A stretch of DNA of 5,139 nucleotides, taken from NCBI GenBank assembly GCA_025353235.1, contig JANXQZ010001246.1, positions 1 through 5,139 on the forward strand, written 5' to 3'. The position numbers and the translations under genes are program-made. Numbering within the stretch: position 1 is the first letter of the stretch; every line of letters begins with the position of its first letter. The stretch is from Bryobacterales bacterium. GTDB lineage: Bacteria; Acidobacteriota; Terriglobia; Bryobacterales; Bryobacteraceae. Shown piece by piece: positions 1-5,139 of this stretch. The notes under the pieces were generated by a model, which did no database searches, was not told where the DNA came from, and was given only the letters and a program-made list of their open reading frames with translations.

Positions 1-1283
1 TGGCTGGTGTACTTGTCGAGCTGCTCAACAGTGATGGGCGAAACGATAGAAGCTGAGCCAGTCTGAATGTGTCCGACGTATTCGATAGCTGTACCGCCCA
101 GGTGCGGCGGGGAGGGCCGGATCGTCGGATTGGGTCCACCAGGGTTGGGATAACTGCGATCCCCTTTGCCGTTGAGGACGACGAGCCTACCATCGGCCAG
201 CGCCTGTGCGGCGGTGGGATACCAGCCCGACGGAACGAACCCCAGCACATGGCTGCGCGCATCGCTCACGTCAACGACAGCCACGGCATTCGCATCCGAA
301 CACACGACGTACATGCGGCTCTTGTCGGCGCTCAACGCGAGTGCGCTGGGCGTCATGCCGAGAGGGTGCATCGGCGTGGTGGCGACGTTGATGGTCTCTA
401 CTAAACGCAGATCCTTGCTCTCGCTCACGCTGACCGCATACACGTTATTCGTGTTCGCGGCCGAGACGAATAGACGAGCTTTCCAGTCGCCTTCTTCCGT
501 TCCTTCGGGGGTGATTTGCTTGTCCCTCCAGAGCATGTCCGTGGGATGCTGACCCAGGCGGACCATGGCAAGCTGCTGGCCGTTGTCAGCCTGGTGATGA
601 TAGAGCGTGGCGTCGGCCCAACTGGTGACGAAGAACGATTTGCCGTCCGGGTGAAACAGGATGCGGTAGGGACGGCGGCCCGTCTTGAATCGTTCGATGA
701 TCTGGCCGGACTGCGGATTTACCACCAGGATTGCATCGTGAAAGAGGTCGGCTGCGTATAGCAGGCGGCCATCGGGGGAGAGCGCGACATCGCCGATGAA
801 ATCGCGGTAGGTGCGCGCGGCTGCGTCCACGAGTTCGAAGGTGCGTGCAGGTTTCAGTTCGCCTGCTTCGGAGAAAGCAAATTCGAAGATGCTGGCTTTG
901 GAGCCGCCGCCGACATAGAGGGTGCGGCCGTTGGCGGAGAGCGCAAGTCCGAGCCAAGCATCGGGTACTGGGGTGGAGCCGATTGTTTTTGCGGTGGTTA
1001 GATCCAGGACTGAGAGGGAGGGGGGATTATAGCCTCCGTTTAGCACGATTAGGAAGTTGCCATCGCGGGATAGGACGGACGACATGGGGAGGGTGTCGAG
1101 TTTTACTTGTTGGCCTGCGGGCTTGATGCGCCAGCCGCTGGGGAGCAGGAAGCTGCCATCGGGGAGGAGGCCGGGTTGCTCGCGGGGGATGGTTTGGGAG
1201 GTTAGGATTAGGACGGCGATGATTGGGCCGATTGACAATCGGCCGCAGGTTAACAACCTGCCCCACATTTTTTGGATGTTCAT
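1..1283 (-). CDS. Exported YncE-like beta-propeller protein, probably fused to a C-terminal phosphoesterase (3' partial)
   Basis: Reading the minus strand from an ATG at 1283 gives 427 residues without a stop before the window edge, so the C-terminus is missing. Residues 1-30 look like a signal peptide: K5, R9 and R15, then the hydrophobic run IIAVLILTS (21-29). The rest has repeated propeller-blade motifs such as ALSANGRTLYVGG (114-126), ALSPDGRLLYAAD (167-179), FHPDGKSFFVTSW (210-222) and ALALSADKSRMYVV (314-327). GQHPTDMLW (244-252) and GWYPTAA (353-359), and a closing segment YVGHIQTGSASIV (402-414), match my memory of proteins annotated as bifunctional YncE/alkaline phosphatase family, where a phosphoesterase domain follows at about this point. 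That domain is inferred, not seen. The ATG start is chosen because it overlaps the nadE stop (ATGA) and provides the signal peptide; M6 is the only other nearby ATG. Substrate unknown. Oddly, residues about 6-20 are encoded by a dispersed repeat. Confidence 0.88.
   Translation of the reverse strand, partial: MNIQKMWGRLLTCGRLSIGPIIAVLILTSQTIPREQPGLLPDGSFLLPSGWRIKPAGQQVKLDTLPMSSVLSRDGNFLIVLNGGYNPPSLSVLDLTTAKTIGSTPVPDAWLGLALSANGRTLYVGGGSKASIFEFAFSEAGELKPARTFELVDAAARTYRDFIGDVALSPDGRLLYAADLFHDAILVVNPQSGQIIERFKTGRRPYRILFHPDGKSFFVTSWADATLYHHQADNGQQLAMVRLGQHPTDMLWRDKQITPEGTEEGDWKARLFVSAANTNNVYAVSVSESKDLRLVETINVATTPMHPLGMTPSALALSADKSRMYVVCSDANAVAVVDVSDARSHVLGFVPSGWYPTAAQALADGRLVVLNGKGDRSYPNPGGPNPTIRPSPPHLGGTAIEYVGHIQTGSASIVSPITVEQLDKYTS
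1226..1267 (+). repeat. Two-hairpin dispersed repeat, copy A (inside the propeller gene)
   Basis: Hairpin 1 is GGCCGATT (1226-1233) and AATCGGCC (1237-1244) around GAC, a perfect 8-bp stem. Hairpin 2 follows with no spacer: GCAGGTT (1245-1251) and AACCTGC (1255-1261) around AAC, a perfect 7-bp stem. CCCACA (1262-1267) follows. Stem sequences differ from copies B and C, but the order, near-constant stem lengths, zero spacer, GCAG/CTGC ends of stem 2 and the CCCACA tail are the same. It lies antisense within the coding sequence and encodes about residues 6-20 of the signal peptide. Direct base pairing is seen; membership in one family is inferred. Confidence 0.75.
1280..1283 (-). promoter_or_regulatory. 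ATGA stop-start overlap coupling nadE to the propeller gene
   Basis: On the minus strand the bases ATGA contain both the TGA stop of nadE (1282-1280) and the ATG start of the propeller/phosphoesterase gene (1283-1281). Such four-base overlaps commonly mark translational coupling within one mRNA. The sequence just upstream has only a weak purine stretch (AGAGA), so ribosomes terminating on nadE are a likely source of initiation. The overlap also supports the start chosen for the downstream gene. Confidence 0.8.
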
Positions 1284-2929
1284 TCGGAGAATCTCTGGGC
1301 GATTGGGAAGCGGCGTCCAATTCCAAAGGCTTTGGTGGTGACCTTGAGTCCGGGAGCGGCTTGCTGGCGTTTATATTCGTTGCGGTCGACTTTGTTGACG
1401 ATGCCGCGCACTTGCTCAAGGGGCAAACGCAGCTCATCGGCGATCTGCCGCGGAGATTTCATGTGTTCGACGTACCCGCGCAGGATCGCGTCGAGCACAT
1501 CGTATTCCGGGAGAGAGTCGGTATCTTTCTGATCAGGCTTCAACTCAGCCGAGGGCGGCTTCGTGAAAACGCTTTCGGGGATCGCGTTAGCATGGCGGCG
1601 ATTGGCGACGCGGGATAGCCGATAGACCAACGTCTTGGGCACGTCGCTGATAACCGCCAAGCCGCCGCACATGTCGCCATATAACGTGCAGTAGCCGACG
1701 GCCAGTTCGCTCTTATTGCCAGTCGTGAGGACAATAGCACCCGATTTGTTCGAGAGCGCCATCAGCGTGACTCCTCGCAAGCGGGATTGCAGATTTTCTT
1801 CTGTTACGTCGCGCGGGCTGGCGCCGAATAGCGGATCGAGCACCTTGAGAAAGTTCGCATACGCCTCGCCGATGGACACGAGCTCGAAGCGGATGCCGAG
1901 GTTGCGCGCCATGTCGCGGGCGTCGGTCACGCTATGTTCGGAAGAATAGGGACCGGGCATGCCCACGCCTACTACGTTTTCGTTTCCTACGGCGTCGACT
2001 GCGATCGCGGCGGTGAGCGAGGAGTCAATGCCTCCGCTTAGGCCGATCAGCACTTTTGAAAAACCGCACTTGTGGATGTAGTCCCGAGTGCCGAGCACGA
2101 GCGCCTGATAGACGGCCTCGTCTTCATCCTGGAGGTTGTCATGCCGTTCGCCTGTAAGTTTTTCCGAATCGAAGAAGACCAGATCCTCTTCGAAGGAAGC
2201 GGCTGCCGCGATCACGTCCCCGTTCGCGTCCATGGCAAAGCTGCTGCCGTCGAACACCAGTTGATCGTTCCCGCCCACCTGGTTCACGTAGACGATGGGC
2301 ATCTTATATTGGCGCGCCGTAGTGGTGAAGATCTCGCGTCGCAGATCTCGCTTGCCCATGTGATAGGGGGACGCGTTGATGCTGATCAAGATTTTGGCGC
2401 CCGCTCGAGCGAGCTCCTCCACCGGATCGCGCCGGTAGAGACGACGCTCCCAAAACTGCTTGTCGTTCCAAGCATCTTCGCAGATGGTGAGGGCGGCTTC
2501 CGCTCCATCGAGAATGAGCGGATTCTGGCGTTCGGCGGGCTGGAAGTAGCGCGTCTCATCAAACACGTCGTAGCTGGGCAGCAGCATTTTATTTTGACGG
2601 AAGAGAATGCTCCCCGCGCCAAGGACGGCCGCGCTGTTATAGAGAGGGTTTCCGGTGCTTGCGTCGGCTCGGGTGACAGTGCCGCAGACGATTTTCAGAT
2701 TTAGGTCGGCGGTGGATTGCGCGAGTTCTAAGAGACAGGCCTCGGCGCGATCGAGAAAACTTTCCTTTTCGAGCAAGTCGCGCGGAGGATAGCCGGTGAG
2801 GGACAACTCGGGGAACGCGATGACGTGGGCTTCGGCTTGGGCGGCGCGTCGCGCGAAGGACAACATGCGCGCGGCGTTGCCGGCGAGGTCGCCTACGGTC
2901 GAGTTGGTCTGGCCGAGCGCTACTTTCAT
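1280..2929 (-). CDS. nadE: Glutamine-dependent NAD+ synthetase
   Basis: This cytoplasmic enzyme makes the last step of NAD+ synthesis: deamido-NAD+ plus ATP plus glutamine gives NAD+ (EC 6.3.5.1). The 549 residues hold two domains. The N-terminal nitrilase-type glutaminase (about 1-260) shows the Glu-Lys-Cys triad: E41 in FPELSLTGYPP, K114 in RQNKMLLPSYDVFDE and C150 in LTICEDAWND. The C-terminal synthetase domain (about 270-549) has the ATP pyrophosphatase P-loop SGGIDSS (298-304), TTGNKSE (402-408), YCTLYGDM (413-420), KPPSAEL (457-463) and a closing KAFGIGRRFPIAQRF. Length fits the common bacterial two-domain form, and both active sites are intact, so it should use glutamine rather than free ammonia. 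The ATG at 2929 begins MKVALGQTN, the usual start of a nitrilase domain; no clear Shine-Dalgarno sequence precedes it. It is the first gene of a leftward unit with the propeller gene. Confidence 0.97.
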   Translation of the reverse strand: MKVALGQTNSTVGDLAGNAARMLSFARRAAQAEAHVIAFPELSLTGYPPRDLLEKESFLDRAEACLLELAQSTADLNLKIVCGTVTRADASTGNPLYNSAAVLGAGSILFRQNKMLLPSYDVFDETRYFQPAERQNPLILDGAEAALTICEDAWNDKQFWERRLYRRDPVEELARAGAKILISINASPYHMGKRDLRREIFTTTARQYKMPIVYVNQVGGNDQLVFDGSSFAMDANGDVIAAAASFEEDLVFFDSEKLTGERHDNLQDEDEAVYQALVLGTRDYIHKCGFSKVLIGLSGGIDSSLTAAIAVDAVGNENVVGVGMPGPYSSEHSVTDARDMARNLGIRFELVSIGEAYANFLKVLDPLFGASPRDVTEENLQSRLRGVTLMALSNKSGAIVLTTGNKSELAVGYCTLYGDMCGGLAVISDVPKTLVYRLSRVANRRHANAIPESVFTKPPSAELKPDQKDTDSLPEYDVLDAILRGYVEHMKSPRQIADELRLPLEQVRGIVNKVDRNEYKRQQAAPGLKVTTKAFGIGRRFPIAQRFSE

Positions 2930-3140
2930 GCAGGAACTTTTAGTTTACTGGACTGGTACTGAGGAAGCGTCGATGCGCTGAGAGAGAGCCGCCTGGAAAG
3001 GCGGCTGCAGCCAGGATTGGCTGCCCCACAAAAACAGCATCGCCGCAACTGGGTGTTGTAGCACAAAGCAGCGTTGCCGCAACCCAAATGATGTGCCCGA
3101 CCAGGCTGCGGCGAGGGTTCCGGTAAGATGGCTTATCCAG
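2930..3140. other. Divergent intergenic region between nadE and the hydrolase gene
   Basis: These 211 bases must contain the start signals for both divergent genes, plus repeat copy B. No convincing sigma-70 promoter pair is visible. On the minus strand TAAACT (2947-2942) and on the plus strand TAAGAT (3124-3129) resemble -10 boxes, each close to its start codon, but neither has a good -35 partner. Right of copy B there is a short imperfect direct repeat, CAGCATCGCCGCAAC (3035-3049) and CAGCGTTGCCGCAAC (3069-3083), 13 of 15 bases alike; the second holds the small palindrome GTTGC-C-GCAAC. No small gene is supported here. Confidence 0.6.
2987..3030 (+). repeat. Two-hairpin dispersed repeat, copy B (nadE/hydrolase intergenic)
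   Basis: Hairpin 1 is AGCCGCCT (2987-2994) and AGGCGGCT (2999-3006) with loop GGAA. Hairpin 2 adjoins it: GCAGCCA (3007-3013) and TGGCTGC (3018-3024) with loop GGAT. CCCACA (3025-3030) follows. Both stems are perfect. It lies 57 bases upstream of the nadE start and 110 bases before the hydrolase start. It is nearly identical to copy C and in the same orientation. There is no T-run after it, so it is not a classical terminator. A REP/REPIN-like mobile hairpin is the closest known analogy. Confidence 0.9.
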
Positions 3141-5039
3141 ATGATTCGATTTTACGCCGCAACTTCCCTGTTTCTGCTGTGCTCCCCCACCCTCTGCAGC
3201 CAAACGCCCGCCGAGAAAATCCGGCAACAACTCGAATACACGCGCTCGCATTACACGAAGTTCGATTTTCGCATTCCGATGCGGGATGGCGTAAAGCTTT
3301 TCACATCCGTGTACGCGCCTAAGGACCAAGCACAACCATATCCGATCCTGCTCCAGCGCACGCCTTACTCGGTGGCTCCGTATGGGATCGACAATTACAG
3401 GACGTTTGTGGGTCCTTCCGAACTCTTCACCAAAGACGGGTTCATCGTTGCCTACCAGGATGTGCGCGGCCGCTATCTCTCCGAAGGCTCGTTCATTGAC
3501 GTGCCTGTCCATAAGAGGCTCATTGGAGCGAAGGACACGGATGAAAGCACGGATACTTACGACACGATCGAATGGCTTACCAAGAATGTTGCGAACAATG
3601 GGCGGGTGGGAATTTGGGGCATTTCCTACCCCGGCTTCTATGCGGCGTTCAGCTTGATTGACGCGCACCCGGCGCTGAAAGCCGTCTCGCCGCAAGCGCC
3701 GATGGGGGATGTTGGCAATGGCGACGACTCCTACCATAACGGCGCTTTTTATCTCGCTGCGAACTTTGGTTTCTACACGAGTTTCAAGCCGAGGAAGGGC
3801 GATCCGGCGAGACCGGAAGAAGGGAAACGGTTCGATTACGGAACTCGGGATGAGTACGATTTCTATCTGCGCATGGGTCCGCTGGCGAATGCGAATGAAC
3901 GGTATCTGAAGAATGAGAATGTTTATTGGGACGACCTTCTGAGGCATCCCGACTACGACGCGTTCTGGCAAGGGCGGGCGCTCGCTCCTCATATGCAGAA
4001 GGTCCGTCCGGCGGTGCTGTGGGTGGGTGGTTGGTTCGATGCCGAGGATCTGGCGGGGCCGCTGAAGCTCTTTCGCGCCACGGAGGGGAGCGGGCCGATG
4101 TCGGCCGATACGCTGGTGATGGGGCCATGGCCGCATGGCGGGTGGTCGCGCGGCGATGGCGACAAGCTTGGGAATTTGGCGTTCGCGTCGAAGACTGGGG
4201 AGTTCTATCGGGAGCATATTGAACTGCCTTTTTTCGTGAACAACTTAAAGCAAAAAGGAGACGGGCTAAAGGCGTCGGCGAGCGGCACGGTTCCCAAAGC
4301 TTGGCTGTTCGAGACTGGCAGGAATGAGTGGGTTCGTTTTGAAAAATGGCCGCCGCAGGGGGCAGCGGCCAAGACGCTCTACTTCGATGCGGGCGGCAAG
4401 CTCTCGTTTGCGCCGTCCGCTAAGGGTCCCGAATTCGATGAGTATACTAGCGATCCCGATCGGCCCGTGCCTGTGATCGGGAATATCGGATCCGGGATGC
4501 CGGGGAATTACATGACGTTCGATCAGCGGTTCGCGTCGAAGCGGCCGGACGTGCTGGTGTACCAGACGGATCCGCTGGAGCATGACGTTACTATTGCTGG
4601 GCCGATTGAACCGGTGCTGCACGTGTCGACCAGCGGGACTGACTCGGATTTTGTGGTGAAGCTGATTGATGTTTACCCGGCGGATTATCCCGATCCTGAT
4701 CCGAATCCGATGGGGGTCAATATGGGCGGATACCAGCAGTTGGTTCGAGGCGAGCCGTTCCGGGGCAAGTATCGGAACAGCTTCGAAAAGCCGGAGCCCT
4801 TCGCGGCGGGTAAGCCAGCAAAGATTGAGTTTTCGATGCCGGATGTTTGCCATGTGTTCCGGCCGGGGCATCGGATTATGGTGCAGATTCAAAGCTCGTG
4901 GTTTCCGTTGATTGATCGCAATCCGCAGGTGTTTTTGAATATTCCGACGGCGAAGGTTGCGGACTTTCGGAAGGCGGTGGAACGGGTTTATCGGGGCGGG
5001 GAGGATGGGTCTAGATTGCGGGTGTTGGTGGTGGAATAA
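3141..5039 (+). CDS. Exported CocE/NonD-family serine hydrolase, alpha-amino-acid ester hydrolase-like
   Basis: The 632-residue product starts with a signal peptide (MIRFYAATSLFLLC), with likely cleavage near LCS/QT (20/21); no lipobox is seen. An alpha/beta-hydrolase core of the X-Pro dipeptidyl-peptidase S15 type follows (PMRDGVKLFTSVYAP near 47-60, QDVRGRY near 106-112). The nucleophile is S162 in GISYPG, with D300 in VGGWFDAED and H332 in GPWPHGGW. A C-terminal jelly-roll domain (about 430-632) includes STSGTDSDFVVKLIDVYP (496-513) and FPLIDRNPQ (588-596). Beyond the triad, D196 (GNGDDSY), E302 and D303 match the carboxylate cluster that binds the substrate alpha-amino group in Xanthomonas and Acetobacter alpha-amino-acid ester hydrolases (EC 3.1.1.43); Y163 and Y76 fit the oxyanion-hole tyrosines. 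Comparison is from memory. The ATG at 3141 is preferred over an in-frame GTG at 3093, which would bury the signal peptide behind 16 residues; no strong ribosome binding site is seen for either. Transcribed away from nadE. Other possibilities are a broader ester or peptide hydrolase. Confidence 0.9.
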   Translation: MIRFYAATSLFLLCSPTLCSQTPAEKIRQQLEYTRSHYTKFDFRIPMRDGVKLFTSVYAPKDQAQPYPILLQRTPYSVAPYGIDNYRTFVGPSELFTKDGFIVAYQDVRGRYLSEGSFIDVPVHKRLIGAKDTDESTDTYDTIEWLTKNVANNGRVGIWGISYPGFYAAFSLIDAHPALKAVSPQAPMGDVGNGDDSYHNGAFYLAANFGFYTSFKPRKGDPARPEEGKRFDYGTRDEYDFYLRMGPLANANERYLKNENVYWDDLLRHPDYDAFWQGRALAPHMQKVRPAVLWVGGWFDAEDLAGPLKLFRATEGSGPMSADTLVMGPWPHGGWSRGDGDKLGNLAFASKTGEFYREHIELPFFVNNLKQKGDGLKASASGTVPKAWLFETGRNEWVRFEKWPPQGAAAKTLYFDAGGKLSFAPSAKGPEFDEYTSDPDRPVPVIGNIGSGMPGNYMTFDQRFASKRPDVLVYQTDPLEHDVTIAGPIEPVLHVSTSGTDSDFVVKLIDVYPADYPDPDPNPMGVNMGGYQQLVRGEPFRGKYRNSFEKPEPFAAGKPAKIEFSMPDVCHVFRPGHRIMVQIQSSWFPLIDRNPQVFLNIPTAKVADFRKAVERVYRGGEDGSRLRVLVVE

Positions 5040-5041
5040 CG

Positions 5042-5084
5042 AGCCGCCTAGACAGGCGGCTGCGCCAGGATTGGCTGCCCCACA
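5042..5084 (+). repeat. Two-hairpin dispersed repeat, copy C (just after the hydrolase stop)
   Basis: Hairpin 1 is AGCCGCCT (5042-5049) and AGGCGGCT (5054-5061) with loop AGAC. Hairpin 2 is GCGCCA (5062-5067) and TGGCTGC (5072-5078) with loop GGAT; compared with copy B one A is missing from the left arm, leaving a single bulged base. CCCACA (5079-5084) follows. The element starts two bases after the TAA of the hydrolase gene, so it will form the 3' end of that mRNA if transcription continues, and could stabilise or attenuate it. The loop of hairpin 1 differs from copy B while the stem is unchanged. Confidence 0.9.
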
Positions 5085-5139
5085 ACGCTGCCCAATATTG
5101 TAGCGGTCAAGAAATCAGGACTTGAAGGCTGAGACGGCG
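5085..5139. other. Right-hand tail without a confident feature
   Basis: Fifty-five bases follow repeat copy C. On the minus strand a frame reading A-V-S-A-F-K-S and then TGA (stop at 5117-5115) could be the last codons of a convergent gene entering from the right, but seven codons are too few to support a gene call. No terminator or promoter pair is evident. Confidence 0.3.

Noticed and set aside
69..957. Several open frames on both strands between 69 and 957
   Set aside because: All overlap, in another frame, the continuous minus-strand propeller frame whose motifs are recognisable.
2072..2704. Plus-strand open frame of 210 codons opposite nadE
   Set aside because: It lies wholly antisense to the conserved glutaminase part of nadE and shows no family motif; it is a by-product of high GC.
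2987..3024. Repeat copy B as a rho-independent terminator
   Set aside because: The stems are GC-rich but are followed by CCCACAAAA rather than a T-run, and the copy lies upstream of both neighbouring genes.
3093..3140. GTG at 3093 as the start of the hydrolase gene
   Set aside because: It would add 16 residues before a normal signal peptide that begins at the ATG at 3141; no ribosome binding site favours it.
2940..4217. Long minus-strand open frame (425 codons) opposite the hydrolase gene
   Set aside because: It is antisense to a well-supported gene, its sequence is rich in Arg, Pro and His with no recognisable domain, and its end runs through repeat copy B.
4266..4892. Minus-strand open frame of 208 codons opposite the hydrolase C-terminus
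   Set aside because: Antisense shadow of the conserved jelly-roll region, with no domain features.
2987..5084. CRISPR array or insertion sequence
   Set aside because: The repeats are kilobases apart rather than regularly spaced, and no cas or transposase gene is present in the window.

Overview
The window carries three protein genes around a short divergent intergenic region. The DNA is GC-rich, the genes are closely packed, and a dispersed two-hairpin repeat occurs three times. An exported YncE-propeller/phosphoesterase gene together with this kind of GC-rich hairpin repeat suggests Acidobacteriota, possibly near Bryobacterales/Solibacter. That placement is inferred from the gene families and the look of the repeats, not from a marker gene.

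Layout. (1) 1-1283, minus strand: the N-terminal 427 residues of an exported YncE-like seven-bladed-propeller protein of the type normally fused to a C-terminal alkaline phosphatase/phosphoesterase domain. The gene leaves the window at base 1. (2) 1280-2929, minus strand: nadE, a complete glutamine-dependent NAD+ synthetase of 549 residues. Its TGA stop overlaps the ATG of the propeller gene (ATGA, 1280-1283), so these two form a transcription unit running leftwards. (3) 2930-3140: a divergent intergenic region holding one repeat copy. (4) 3141-5039, plus strand: a complete exported CocE/NonD-family serine hydrolase of 632 residues. It keeps both the catalytic triad and the acidic cluster known from alpha-amino-acid ester hydrolases. 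(5) 5040-5139: a second repeat copy starting two bases after the hydrolase stop, then about 55 bases with no confident feature.

The most notable signal is the repeat family. Each copy (1226-1267, 2987-3030, 5042-5084) has two adjoining hairpins with no spacer, tiny loops, a second stem opening with GC(A)G and closing with CTGC, and a CCCACA tail. The copy at 1226-1267 has different stem sequences that still pair perfectly, and it lies inside the coding sequence, supplying about residues 6-20 of the propeller protein's signal peptide. The other two copies flank the hydrolase gene in the same orientation.

No shared pathway links the three proteins: NAD+ synthesis is cytoplasmic, whereas the other two products are predicted to be exported. 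The remaining open frames of any length are antisense or out-of-frame shadows of these genes.
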